Below, piece after piece: positions 1 to 10,155 of a stretch of 64,000 nucleotides of DNA. A model generated the notes under the pieces. It searched no databases. It saw only the letters and a program-made list of their open reading frames with translations, and was not told the origin of the DNA. The position numbers were made by a program, and so were the translations under genes. This DNA is from Rhynchopus euleeides (Eukaryota > Euglenozoa > Diplonemea > Diplonemida > Diplonemidae), in the NCBI GenBank assembly GCA_963210315.1, contig OY723273.1, positions 1,798,001-1,862,000 on the forward strand. The letters run 5' to 3'. The first letter of the stretch is position 1. Each line of letters begins with the position of its first letter.

Positions 1-1555
1 GCCTGTGTCACAGCGAACGCCGCAGTCCTCACCACGATGGGCACCTGGGCGATGTGAGCCGGAGTGCCTGTTGATCTGTAGTTACATGGAACTCATGAGT
101 AAATCGTACACACCTGGATTACCGTACCGTACTGCTGTGTCAGCAGCACGACCTGGCGCCGGTAGATTCCTAAAGGGGGGCTGGCATTCTCCCCAACCTC
201 CTTGGGTAGTGAGCGTCCTTCCGGAAGGACTTCAATATAATTTACTTGAATCATGTGACCTGTTGTGTGCTTGTTTTTGGTTTAGTATATTCTCCACTAC
301 TATCACCCACACGCCCACACAGGACTATCTTCATGAATATCGAGGAAGAGGTTCACGACTCCGATCCTGAGGAGGGTGGCGATCCGGGCGGCTGGTAGGC
401 GAGTGATTCCAGAGGAACAAGCTCCAGTCAAGGGGGTAGTGGGCCCCTGGGATATACCCCCTTCATTGGGGTGAGAAGCTCAAGGGTCGTTCAAATCATG
501 GTGTGTGTGTGTGTTGTGTAACACGCAGTCTCACGGGCAGGGTTTCGCCGGTGCAATGTGCGATTGCAAGGAACACACCGTGCACATTGACGGGATCATC
601 TGAGTTCGCTCAGTGCGACCTGAAAGACAACAAAATTCACGTGTGTGTGACAGCTGTTTTCTCGTTGCGGTTGCTCGTTGCGAGAGACGAGTCACAGCGA
701 GGTCGTGAAGAAGTGAAGGAAGTTGTATACCTGAAGCTTTGGTAGCACCTTCATGCCACATGCACAAGGGCCTCTGCACAGCCTTGAGACACAAGTGTGC
801 TCAGCAAAAAAGTAGTTCGGTGCAGTTTTACTGGGGGGGGGGGGGGTGGGAGGGGGGAGGACAAACGCAAGGTTATGTGATGCAATACAAGGGAACTTAC
901 CCCCCGTGTATAAGTCCCTTCGGTCGGACAAACTTTTTTCATCCCAAACAAACTTGTCGGCGGAAATGCAGCGATGGGGGAAGTGCGAGGTGATTGCTGT
1001 CACACACACAGTCTCATGCGCCTGCCAAATCACATGCCAGGCAAACGTTTCTGTGTGTTTCGTGCGATCAACGAAAAACATTTTCTCGTTTTGCTTTTGT
1101 ATTTCCCGTGGATGATCCTTGCACGAACCCCAGCTGTATTTTCTTTGGTTTACTGTTTGTAGGAGCACTATTTCCTGCACAAATCCCAGGTGCATGTGTA
1201 TCGGTTGTTGAAAACCCCCCCCCCCCCCCCTCCCCCCTTCTCTCCCAAAATGGCTCCCAAAACACCGCCAGGACAAGGCCACACAGGAACACGCAACTGG
1301 ACACAGCAGTCTAGTCTGGACGGCCACCAAGAATGCCTTCCACCACAGTCCTTCACCCCTCTTGTATTTCGGACTGGGGCGTGCGGTTCTGATGCTGGGT
1401 ACGGCGTGGCTTGTCAGCCACTGCCCTGTGCCCACATCGACAGATTGTAGATCGCCTTGTTCTTGCTGAAGGATTCTTGCGAAGGAGCTGCAAACAACAG
1501 CAATAAAAACACATCTCTTTTCTTGGTGTTGCTGAAAGTGCTTCGCATGATGTGC
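1..1555. other. Non-coding region with low-complexity tracts
   Basis: I see no credible gene here. The open frames are short, overlap on both strands and lack domain-like composition. The stretch contains GT/CA runs (around 500-520 and 640-660), a G tract near 832-846 and a C tract near 1210-1226. A segment around 1060-1110 (cgatcaacgaaaaacatttt and following T-rich sequence) is loosely similar to one around 45436-45480, so it may be a decayed dispersed repeat. Confidence 0.5.
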
Positions 1556-1600
1556 GCACGAACTACGCACAAGTACGCACGAACTACGCAATATGGCCTC
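1556..1600. repeat. Short CGCACGAACTA cluster outside the retrotransposon, left side
   Basis: Three to four imperfect 11-bp units (acgcacgaactacgca type) are followed by aatatggcc. A matching cluster in the same orientation lies at 7213-7258 and is followed by aatttgggcc. The two clusters lie just outside the 18-bp inverted repeats at 1602-1619 and 7181-7198, so they bracket the whole retrotransposon. They may be target-related or part of an older host repeat. Confidence 0.6.
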
Positions 1601-1868
1601 GTAATGCCACTTTTTTATTTTGTACTGGGGCGGGACCAGTAATTAGCTCAAAAAGGCTGAAAAATTGTACTCCTTTCGCTTTATTATAGACACCCTGTCC
1701 AGCAACTGTGGGAGAACAGTTCCGGACTACTTTTTGTTGAGCGCACACTGGGTTCCCTCAGGGACCGTGAATACGGCAACTTGACTGAACTGCAGGATGT
1801 CTTCCCCCAGGGGTATGAGCACCTTCACGCTGATGGCACGAACATTTATGGAACAACACTGGTGCAAT

Positions 1869-3598
1869 TTATACGCGCGGGCAGAGAGCTGCATCCGCGA
1901 CCCCTGAGGAGGAGACAAACGCGGCGACGACGGGGGGCGGGGGGAGGGGGGGTGCCCCGAGTCGTGCCTGGGATGCTGAGACCGGGGCGCCCCTGGTGAA
2001 GGGGTCAGCGGCCTGCACATGGGTGGGGACCCATTGGGGATCGAGCTGCAGGCGGCCCCAGTCTGCAATGGCAAAGATCCAGCGCAGAAGCTGGTTTGCG
2101 AAATGGTTGCGTGAGTGGCCCACCTTTACGCACGCGACGACACCCGAGTTGTCGATGTGGAGGGTGACTCGGTGTCCGGGGTGGAGACGCGCTGCGAGCA
2201 GCACCGCAGCAGCTGCCGCCAGCATCTCCTTGATGAAGATGTGCGGCTTCTCCACCGTCGCGAAAGGCGCACGCACGACCAAGTCGGGGGAGACCACGGC
2301 CCAGACGCGCTGTGAGGCATCACACCACAGGGCGATTGCTGGGAGAGGCGGGGGCACGTCCACCCACGCGTTGATCTCCATGGCGGGGAGCTCCTCGACC
2401 ACCTCGTGCACCACCGAGGGGGAGACCCGCACTTGGTCGTCCCATCCGAGGAGGGAGCTGCCCACCAGGCGGCTGATCCTGCGAATGCAGGAGAGCGTAG
2501 ACCACATGTTGCATAGACGGTGCCCCGCGATGTGGCAGAAACGCAGTGCCCTCCCCGTGACAACACACAATTCCCGCGCTGACAGCGCGCCCGCCTTGAA
2601 ACGCCCCAGTTCCGGGGAGACGAGGAATGCATTGACCCAGGCCTGGGAGGGGCGGTATGCATGGAGGGTGAGGTTGAAGTCGATGCCCAGAACAGTGAAC
2701 CTCCTGAGGGGGACCCCGGCCCCGTCCTCCACTTTGAACTCCGCTCCCACATGCGCAGCTCGCCGGCGCACGTCCGCATGGCGGGAGACGGCCTCGTCGG
2801 CGGTGTTGCCCAGCACAATGAGATTGTCAACCCACACGACACCCCTCTCCCAGGGAAGGATGACCGACGCTGCTCGATGCGCGATGGTGGGGGCCCAGCA
2901 CCAGCCCATGCAGAGAGCTGTCAGCCAGTAGGTGCTGTAACGACCCCTCTCCGGTGCCAGCTTCATCCCGAAGAAAGGGCGCACGTCTGTCGCAAGCGGG
3001 ATCTGGTAGAACCAGGATCGAAAATCCTCGAGGATGGCATGGTCTGCAGCCGCGATCCGAGTGGCGGCGACGATGATGTCCGGTAAACCCATGGGCGGCG
3101 GGGGACGCATGCATTCGTTGAGCTTTATTGCATTCGTCACCAGACGCGAACCTCCCGAGGATTTTGCCACCGTGAACTGCGGGAGACACATTTGGATGGA
3201 GTCAGATGGGGGCTCGATGACCTCAGCTTGCCGGAGAGTCGGCACGTGCTTCAACATGTTCCTCGAGATGCTGTTCTTCGCGCCGTACGGGAGAGTGTCG
3301 GGGTGCACTGCGCACTGGGCCAGGAAACCTTCCTTTGACCGGATCACTTCGATGATGCCTAGTAGGATACCCCCGGTGTCCAGCTCCAGCAGCCTATCCA
3401 GGTTCACGCGGTTCTTGGTAATGGGGGCAAGAGGCGCGTCAGAGCGTGTGGAGGGGGGTGATATGAAACCGCTCTGCGTAGGGAGGCCCACCCGCAGCGA
3501 TGCATCGTAAGGGAAGATGATGTCTGGGCGAAAATCTGTGCACTCCGGAGGTGATGGTTGGCTGTAGAAGGCAAAGGGGGAGAGACCCGGAACCCCAC
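1869..3598 (-). CDS. Reverse transcriptase-RNase H of the tyrosine-recombinase retrotransposon
   Basis: This polyprotein copies the element RNA and removes it from the hybrid. The RT palm is visible. Motif A is LEDFRSWFYQIPL, with its metal-binding Asp in EDF. The catalytic motif C is VWVDNLIVLG, with the Asp codon at 2826-2828. The usual YxDD therefore reads WVDN. An RNase H fold follows, with the acidic series LWCDAS, FIKEM, LHIDNSG and ADPFTRG. The frame is open from 4910 down to 1869, but everything upstream of about 3600 overlaps gag and recombinase in other phases and looks non-coding. No Met lies between the recombinase stop (3599) and the Met at 3257, although RT-like sequence begins before that. 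Expression may therefore need frameshifting, splicing or re-initiation. The 5' boundary given is approximate. Confidence 0.85.
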
Positions 3599-4441
3599 TC
3601 ACTGCCACAGGTCGAGGGACGCTGAGACCCGGACTGCCTCGCGCGCTGGATGAGCCTTCGCCAGCGGGATGTAGTGGAGGAGGGACTCCACCGTCGCATG
3701 GCGGGATACTGACATCATCTCTGCGAGTGAATGGCCCTTCTGCATGAGGTGCATCAACGCGCCCCGCCGGAGCGAGTGGCCCGACAGCTGGGGGTCCACC
3801 CGGCGGAGGGCAGCCACCAACTTCTGCCGCGTCGTGGGGAACGCCGGCGCGTCTGGAGGAAGAGACCTGCAGCGGGTCTGGAGGAAGTCGAAGGCCTGCG
3901 GGGACAGAGCGACACCGGTTGTGCGGCCCAAACGAAAAGGGTCGGACTTTCCTCCCGACCAGTCGAAGCCCACGTACGAGTCCTCGAAGGACAGGGCCCG
4001 CACGTCGAGCTTCAACAGGTCGCCGACGCGAGCTGCCGCCTTGAAGGCGACCTCCAAAGCGACGCGCACCACCGGTGACGACTCCCCGTCGATGGCCTGT
4101 CGCACCGTGGCCAGGTCGGCGGGCACTGCCTGACGAGAGGGACGGAGCGCTCCAGACCTCTTGTAGGAGCGCTCCAAGTCCCGGAGCATGGGGGTAGGGT
4201 GCTCCAAGAACCCCGCGCGCTTTGCCCACGCCTTCAGGTTCTGCAGGTACTGCAGAAGGGCTGAGGGCTTGAGGCCATCCACCACCGACTTCTTGCTGAG
4301 CCAGAGGAGGATGGCCTCGTCGACCGCGAGGGGGTGCCCCGTCCACGCCTCCCACTGCACCCGGAAGTCCATCATTCGGCGAGCGACCGAGATCTGGCCC
4401 CGCCAAGTCGATGGGGCCAGAGCACCCGATAGGGTTGACAT
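3599..4441 (-). CDS. Tyrosine recombinase (integrase) of the retrotransposon
   Basis: This 280-aa protein would integrate a circular cDNA by site-specific recombination without a DDE integrase. The full catalytic set is visible: Arg138 in AARVGDL, His222-x-x-Arg225 in GHSLRRG, His248 in SRHATVE, and the nucleophile Tyr257 in LLHYI. The N-terminal ~120 residues look like a SAM-like core-binding domain (WLSKKSVVDGLKPSALLQYLQNLKAW region). The start at 4441 is the first Met. It lies about 190 bp downstream of the gag stop (4633), and the stop is at 3599. The frame differs from both gag and RT. The RT frame remains open throughout this gene. All catalytic residues are retained, so activity is plausible. 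Confidence 0.9.
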   Translation of the reverse strand: MSTLSGALAPSTWRGQISVARRMMDFRVQWEAWTGHPLAVDEAILLWLSKKSVVDGLKPSALLQYLQNLKAWAKRAGFLEHPTPMLRDLERSYKRSGALRPSRQAVPADLATVRQAIDGESSPVVRVALEVAFKAAARVGDLLKLDVRALSFEDSYVGFDWSGGKSDPFRLGRTTGVALSPQAFDFLQTRCRSLPPDAPAFPTTRQKLVAALRRVDPQLSGHSLRRGALMHLMQKGHSLAEMMSVSRHATVESLLHYIPLAKAHPAREAVRVSASLDLWQ

Positions 4442-4632
4442 GGCGTGGTTGTAGACCTGCCTGACCTGGCCCGGAGAGGTGATCGACTCCTGGTGCCGCG
4501 GCCGACCCGGTGCTGGCTTTTTTGGAGATTTTTTCGTCGGCAGTGGAGGGTGTGTGGTGAGGTGGGTGTGTGGGAGGGGGGGGAGGGATGGGAGGGGGCG
4601 GGACGGGGCGGGGGGGCACAGGCTGGTGGGCC

Positions 4633-6126
4633 CTAGTTCCGGCGGTAGCCCCCCCGGGGGTGCCCGCGAAAATCCGGCTTCCTCTCGGTAACCTCTCGGC
4701 GGGCCATCTTGGGAGGGGGGCCGGCGAAAACGGAGCGGTCAGACCGCTGCCGCTTGGGGCCCTGGCGGGGCTCGTGGCGGGGCTCGAGGGGGCCCGAGGC
4801 AGCCTGGAGGGCGGGGGCAGCGAACACGGGCTGTGTGTCCGCAGCGAAAAAAGCGGATTCCATCTTCCTCGCCCCTGCCGAGTCGCCCCCAGCGGCCCGT
4901 TCCAGCACAAAGAGCCTCATGAGCTCCCTGTGGGCCATGTCGCATAAAAATTTGTTCGCCTCCTCCAGTGTTCCGTGTGTCCCAATCTTGTTCGCCATCG
5001 CTTTCAGGTCCGACACACGGTGTGCGGCCTCGATGGACAAACTGGAACCACTGGAGGAGAGCGGACCGAACCGGACGTCCAGCCCGAGGAGGACTGAAGC
5101 CCGCCTGTCCGCAGACATGGTGGCCCACAGAGAAGGCTCAAGGTCCGTGGCGAGAGCGCCGGGGGCGAGGGAGGACTGGGGAAGCGGGGCCGGGCTGGCG
5201 TGGGGAGGGGGGTGGCCCGCAGCGATGGCAGCCCAAGCCTGGTCTGCGCCAAAGCCTGCTGTGTTTGCCCAAGGTGCACCACCAGACACAAAAGCCGGGT
5301 GGGGATCATGCTGAAGCGCGGCGACACCGGGGTGGTGTGCGGCCACAGCCGGTGCGTGGGGCGGGGGTGCACCGGCATGTGGAGCCTGCCCTGGAACGGG
5401 TGGCTGGGCGCTGGGGAGCGCTGGCGCTGGGTGGGGAGCATGTTGCAACGTGGGGATACCGGTATAGTGGTATGCCGACACAGCCGGAGCAGGGTGCGGG
5501 GGTGCACCGGCGTGCGGAGCCTGCCCTGGGATGGGCGGCTGAGCGGTGACAAACGCTGGGTGGGGAACATGCTGGAGCGTGGTGACACCGGGAGAGTGGT
5601 GTGCCGACACGGCCGGTGCCTGGGGCGGGGGCGCACCGACGTGTGGAGCCTGCCCTGGGGGGGGCGGCTGAGCTGCAGGAGCACCGGGGGCGGGCGCTGG
5701 GAGGGGAGCCTGCTGCAGCGTGTGGACACCGGGGGAGTGGTGAACCAACACGTAAGATGATGTGTGGGGGGGGGCACCAGCATGTGCAAACTGCCCGGGG
5801 GGGGGCTGCGCTGTCAAAGCACCGGGTGCTGGGTACAAGTTCTGGTGGTGGGGTGCATAGGCGTACACAGTGGGGTAAGCATGTGTGTTGTGCTGGGCCG
5901 GGCTCTGATGAGGGGCCCCCGTGGGCACGGGGTTGGCGGTTTGCGGCGGCGGAAGCTGCGATGGGGGAATCTGCGGGGGCTCCTGGGGTTCGACTGGTGT
6001 CACGGCCACAGGCTCAGCTGCGATGGCCTGGCCCGCGGCGGACTCCTCCTCAGACGGAGGCGGAGGCGGGGGTGTAGTCTGCGAGGCTTCCTTGGATTTT
6101 GGGGTCTTCTTCTTTCTTCCGGCCAT
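4633..6126 (-). CDS. Gag-like protein of the retrotransposon
   Basis: The protein is about 497 aa from the Met at 6126 (MAGRKKKTPKSKE). An in-frame Met at 6144 is possible but has a weaker context. After a Lys-rich N-terminus comes a very Pro/Ala/His-rich region with about four imperfect copies of a ~45-residue repeat (GQAPHAGAPPPxAPAVSAHH type). The C-terminal ~170 residues look globular and helical (LWATMSADRRASVLLGLDVR onward) and end in a basic Arg/Gly tail (FRGHPRGGYRRN) suited to nucleic-acid binding. No zinc knuckle is present. The call rests on position as the first frame of the element and on this composition. Similarity to known gag proteins cannot be judged by eye. Confidence 0.7.
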   Translation of the reverse strand: MAGRKKKTPKSKEASQTTPPPPPPSEEESAAGQAIAAEPVAVTPVEPQEPPQIPPSQLPPPQTANPVPTGAPHQSPAQHNTHAYPTVYAYAPHHQNLYPAPGALTAQPPPGQFAHAGAPPHTSSYVLVHHSPGVHTLQQAPLPAPAPGAPAAQPPPPGQAPHVGAPPPQAPAVSAHHSPGVTTLQHVPHPAFVTAQPPIPGQAPHAGAPPHPAPAVSAYHYTGIPTLQHAPHPAPALPSAQPPVPGQAPHAGAPPPHAPAVAAHHPGVAALQHDPHPAFVSGGAPWANTAGFGADQAWAAIAAGHPPPHASPAPLPQSSLAPGALATDLEPSLWATMSADRRASVLLGLDVRFGPLSSSGSSLSIEAAHRVSDLKAMANKIGTHGTLEEANKFLCDMAHRELMRLFVLERAAGGDSAGARKMESAFFAADTQPVFAAPALQAASGPLEPRHEPRQGPKRQRSDRSVFAGPPPKMARREVTERKPDFRGHPRGGYRRN

Positions 6127-6379
6127 TGTTAAACTTGAGCGCACACTTGCTGTCTCAAGGCTGTGTTGAGGCCCTGTGAAGTGGCATGAGGTGCTAATCC
6201 AAAGCTTCAGTCGTACGATTTCCTTCGTTACTTCGCGACTTCGCTACGCTTCGTCGCTCGTAACTAGTAAAAAATGCCGAAAATTTTCGAATCCCAGTCA
6301 GGGACCACTCTGAATCACCTGTATTGTGCAAAGAAACGGGTTTGTTTGCCGAAAAGTCACAATGTGTGCCCTCTACAGG

Positions 6380-6415
6380 CCCCCCTACCCCCCGAGTACT
6401 CGGGGGGTAGGGGGG
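6380..6415. repeat. Perfect 36-bp G/C palindrome
   Basis: The two 18-base arms mirror each other exactly around AGTACT (arm: cccccctaccccccgagt). It lies about 250 bp upstream of the gag start on the element's 5' side. It would form a stable hairpin or cruciform and could belong to the retrotransposon 5' untranslated region. Confidence 0.9.
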
Positions 6416-6487
6416 TATGAGGGGGGGTGTTTTCACCCAACTGGTGTTCCCAGTAAGAGGTGTAAATGGACACCCCATGGCCAAAAC

Positions 6488-6754
6488 GACCCCACTGCGA
6501 TCCGCACAGATCCCAAACGTTCCAAATCACGGGTTTTTGGAACACCCAAGGAGGGGGTCCCGCTGGGTGGGCTGGTGTGGTTGCCTCTCAGTCATATCCT
6601 ATGACCAGCCCCTGAACCAGACCCACGTTTCACGGACGAAGCTTGACAGCTCGACCACAGAAATGACCCCACTACGATTCGCACAGATTCCAAATAGCCA
6701 AATGAACGGGGTTTTTGCAACACCCGAGGAGGGGGCCCCTTTAGGGGCGTTTTG
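6488..6754. repeat. Two diverged ~90-bp direct repeats
   Basis: The stretches at about 6488-6581 and 6665-6754 share the order gacccca-ctncgatncgcacagatnccaaa, then acggg(g)tttttg-aacaccc-aggaggggg. They are clearly homologous but only about 75% identical. They lie inside the proposed 5' non-coding part of the retrotransposon. No function is evident. Confidence 0.7.
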
Positions 6755-7212
6755 GTACAGTCCCGGCTCTGTAGTGATAAGGGGCTCCGCAGGCAGTGTC
6801 CTTAGCCTTCAGCCACTGTCAAGTGAGCCCATACTATGGCTTGTCTTGAGGGTGCGTTGTCATCTGTTGGTCCCAGGTACAGACAAACAAACGCTGCAGC
6901 TGGGCGAGGGCTGACTGATGTGTCTTCCGAGGTTCGAGACTTCGGACAACCTGGTTTGGTGAGTCTCGAGCCAGGCTCCTAAGGCCTCCAGAGACAGGTC
7001 CTTCCGCAGCAGTCAGAAGAGTGACTTCCTGCAAACCAGAGGGCCCGGGTGGATATTTGGGATACATGGAGGGCCCCTACATCAGGAAATGGGCACCACA
7101 CAAGGTCTGGGACGAGGCCGGTGGTAGTGTTGGTGCAGTCTGGGCTCTGTATTGGAGGTAGCGTGTTTCCCACTGGAGAGAATAAAAAAGTGGCATTATT
7201 GCTTATTCACAA

Positions 7213-7258
7213 TGTACGCACAAACTACGCAAAACTACGCACGAACTACGCAATTTGG
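7213..7258. repeat. Short CGCACGAACTA cluster, right side
   Basis: This is the same-orientation partner of the cluster at 1556-1600, with imperfect acgcac(g/a)aacta units followed by aatttgggcc. It lies just outside the right inverted repeat of the retrotransposon. Confidence 0.6.
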
Positions 7259-8493
7259 GCCTTTCAGCAACACCATTTCTTCTTCGTAACATGGGGATAC
7301 TGTGCCGGGGACGCTGCCGTGATGACTACAGACACACAGCGGGGTTATCTCTGTCACTCCCCAGACGCGATGCCGTGCCTTGTCCCTCGCACGACTGTTG
7401 TACACTATGGAGTTGCTGGCGTGTGCCAGCTGGGGTCGAGTGGGGCCGGGAAGCCAACAGAATGTCACATAGGCCTTGCACAGCATTGCACATTGTCAAA
7501 TCGAAGGGCGGGGCTTTGCAAGGGCCCCAGGCGCAGGGTTCTCGGAAGCAACGTTGTCGCAGCCATGCCAGCAGGGGCGAGGCGCTACGCCCGCTCAGGC
7601 TCCACACCAATTGTTATATTTGAGAGTGCTGTGTGTGGCCCACAGGGTGGGATGGCGTGCGGTGCAAAAGAAATCAGGTGGCAGATTTCCTGAAGAGTGC
7701 GTCAGGCCGTGTTTCTCCAATCCATGAATACCCTCACCCCCATGTGCACCCACCCCTTCCCCCCCCCCCCCCCCCCCACCACCCTCCTCTCCCTTCAGCT
7801 CTTCCCAAAACATCACAGCAGGTCACATAGGCTACATAAACCTGGCTACAATGATGACACTGGTTACGCACATTTCCACAGATGAGTGCCTTGACGTCTG
7901 ATAATGGAAACCAAAGGACGTTTTTGCATACCGTCACAGCCTAATTGCCCACACAGTACAACAACACAGCACAGGCCGGAAAAAAAAGCACCGGATTTCA
8001 GACACAACCTGCATAACGAGTGAATGGTGATCATTCTTGTGCTCCCTTCTGCTTCTATTTCACTACCCCCCCCTCCACCCCCTCCCTCCCTTCAGCTCCT
8101 CTCCTTCCCTTCAGATATGCACCACAAGCACAGCCTTCAGCTGCGTAGAACATCCGCTGAGCACACTACCTGGCAGGCGTCGGTGGTTCATTACCAACCG
8201 AGGGGCCTGGGGGGGTGGCGAACCTCGGATGCAACCAGGGCCTAATCTAAGGGGGGTCGGGGGGGGTCAAAGACCCCCCCCGCAGTTTGGGCCCCCCCTG
8301 GGGGACCCCCCCCGGGGGGGGTCTCCCGGGGGGTCACTTTTAGCGGGGGCGGGGGGGGATTTCCCTGGGGACCAGTAGGAATGGGGTCTCCTGGCTGGGG
8401 AGCATGTTCAGCCCAGGTGCAGAGCCGCCTTGAGTCTAAGAGCTGTCTGTCAAGTTCGTGCAGCAAGTCGTTGACACGTGCAAGGAACAGATG
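7259..8493. other. Non-coding region with C/G tracts
   Basis: No supportable gene. It contains a C-run near 7758-7776, pyrimidine-rich stretches (8060-8110) and G/C runs around 8255-8330 that can pair with each other (ggggggg...ccccccc). The open frames here consist of low-complexity sequence. Confidence 0.5.
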
Positions 8494-8660
8494 CTCACTA
8501 CCGTGGCCTCCGGCGGCTGGGGGGCTCCGCCCCCCAGACCCCCCCTGTAGCGTGTGCCTGTCCCGCAAGTCCTTGAGCGTATGCGGCCATCTCCGCGTAG
8601 TCTCGGGCGCGCGAAGCGCGCCCGAGAAATTTGCACCTGGGGTGAAAAAAAATTTTGGGC
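8494..8660. repeat. Dispersed GC-hairpin repeat, copy 1
   Basis: Bases 8494-8547 (tcactaccgtggcctccggc, then a ggggggctccgcccccc hairpin and agacccccc) recur at 25387-25439 with only a C-run length difference. Further on, 8602-8626 forms an 11-bp hairpin (CTCGGGCGCGC gaa GCGCGCCCGAG), followed by an A/T run. The copy at 25.4 kb also has a GCGC-gaa-GCGC hairpin followed by an A run, at a larger distance (25695-25711). This suggests one dispersed element family with two hairpin modules. Confidence 0.7.
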
Positions 8661-8733
8661 CCACAAAAGTGCGAGACCCCCCCCGAGTCCCAAAATCCGG
8701 AATCCTAGATTAAACCCTGGATGCAACACAAAA

Positions 8734-8884
8734 AAAGGTAACTTTCAATGCAGGCACCCACATTTTGAGGGAAAGCCGGAATTGAAGGTTCTTTTATTAT
8801 CGGCTAGTCAACCTCCACGACCGGGTTGGAGAACCCGCATTTGGTTCGATCAACGTACCTCGGTACAGAACCAAATAGTTTTTC
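8734..8884 (+). repeat. 151-bp direct repeat, left copy
   Basis: It is identical over 151 bases to 16571-16721. It begins aaaggtaactttcaatgcag and ends aaccaaatagtttttc. The pair bounds a 7.9-kb non-coding block, so it may be the terminal repeats of a non-autonomous element. There is no TG...CA ending, primer-binding site or obvious target duplication. Confidence 0.85.
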
Positions 8885-9044
8885 TCCATGGACGGTTTTG
8901 GAGGCTAGCCACGTTCTCGTTACCCCCCAACTACCCCCCTTTCTTGTGATACCTAAAGCACGGTCGACTCCTCCCTAGGTACAGATGGTATAAGTTGAAT
9001 TCGGATGCACATCGCGCCCACTGTGGCGCACGTTAACGCTAATG

Positions 9045-10155
9045 ACTGTGTGATGAGCAACCGGCCCCATAAACAGGCGCCCGGCTCTGCCAATGACCGT
9101 GTAGTGTGCAACCGGCCCCATAAACAGGCGCCCGGCTCTGCTGGTCAACGTGAGATGAGCAACCGACCCCTTAACTGGCGCTCGGCTCTGCCAATGACCG
9201 TGTAGTGAGCAACCGACCCCTTAACCGGCGCTCGGCTCTGCTGGTCAGCGAGAGATGAGCAACCGACCCCTTAACTGGCGCTCGGCTCTGCCAACGACCT
9301 TGTAGCGAGCAACCGACCCCTTAACTGGCGCTCGGCTCTGCCAATGACCGTGTAGTGAGCAACCGACCCCTTAACCGGCGCTCGGCTCTGCTGGTCAGCG
9401 TGAGATGAGCAACCGACCCCCTTAACTGGCGCTCGGCTCTGCCAACGACCGTGTAGTGAGCAACCGACCCCTTAACCGGCGCTCGGCTCTGCTGGTCAGC
9501 GAGAGATGAGCAACCGACCCCCTTAACTGGCGCTCGGCTCTGCCAACGACCTTGTAGCGAGCAACCGACCCCCTTAACTGGCGCTCGGCTCTGCCAACGA
9601 CCGTGTAGTGAGCAACCGACCCCTTAACCGGCGCTCGGCTCTGCTGGTCAGCGAGAGATGAGCAACCGACCCCTTAACTGGCGCTCGGCTCTGCCAACGA
9701 CCGTGTAGCGAGCAACCGACCCCTTAACTGGCGCTCGGCTCTGCCAATGACCGTGTAGTGAGCAACCGACCCCTTAACCGGCGCTCGGCTCTGCTGGTCA
9801 GCGAGAGATGAGCAACCGACCCCTTAACTGGCGCTCGGCTCTGCCAACGACCGTGTAGTGAGCAACCGACCCCTTAACTGGCGCTCGGCTCTGCTGGTCA
9901 GCGTGAGATGAGCAACCGACCCCTTAACCGGCGCTCGGCTCTGCCAATGACCGTGTCGCGAGCAACCGACCCCTTAACTGGCGCTCAGCTCTGCTGGTCA
10001 GCGTGTGATGAGCAACCGTCCCCTTCGCTGGCGCCCGGCTCTACTAACGACCGTGTAGTGAGCGACCGGCCCCTTAACAGGCGCTCGGCTCTGCTGGTCA
10101 GCATGTAATGAGCAACCGGCCCCATAACAGGCGCCCGGCTCTGCTAGTCAACAGG
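9045..10155 (+). repeat. 50-bp tandem array (~22 copies)
   Basis: The unit is about 50 bp: agcaaccgaccccttaactg, then gcgctcggctctgccaacga, then ccgtgtagtg. Alternate units carry ctggtcagcgagagatg in place of ccaacgaccgtgtag, giving a partial 100-bp dimer pattern. The outermost units are the most diverged (ccataaacaggcgcccgg forms), as expected for an array homogenized in its centre. No unit-length reading frame is maintained. Confidence 0.93.

Larger units (their letters stand above)
1602..7198 (-). mobile_element. Tyrosine-recombinase (DIRS/VIPER-like) retrotransposon
   Basis: A 5.6-kb interval is bounded by a perfect 18-bp inverted repeat, TAATGCCACTTTTTTATT at 1602-1619 and its complement at 7181-7198. 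It holds three minus-strand reading frames in the order gag-like, tyrosine recombinase, reverse transcriptase-RNase H. Each frame is in a different phase. A 13-bp direct repeat (ttgagcgcacact) lies at 1737-1749, just past the RT-RNase H end, and at 6135-6147, just before the gag start. Such an internal direct pair is what split-direct-repeat elements carry. Recombinase upstream of RT is the VIPER order in trypanosomatids; Ngaro elements place it last. No frame is broken, so the copy may be young. The outer boundaries are inferred from the inverted repeat only. Confidence 0.72.

Noticed and set aside
692..1591. 299-codon minus-strand frame
   Set aside because: Low-complexity Gly/Pro runs from homopolymers, no domain signal, overlapping frames on the other strand.
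3600..4910. N-terminal half of the 1013-codon RT frame
   Set aside because: It overlaps gag and the recombinase in other phases, is Pro/Arg/Gly-rich without domain character, and the recombinase frame clearly holds the real motifs.
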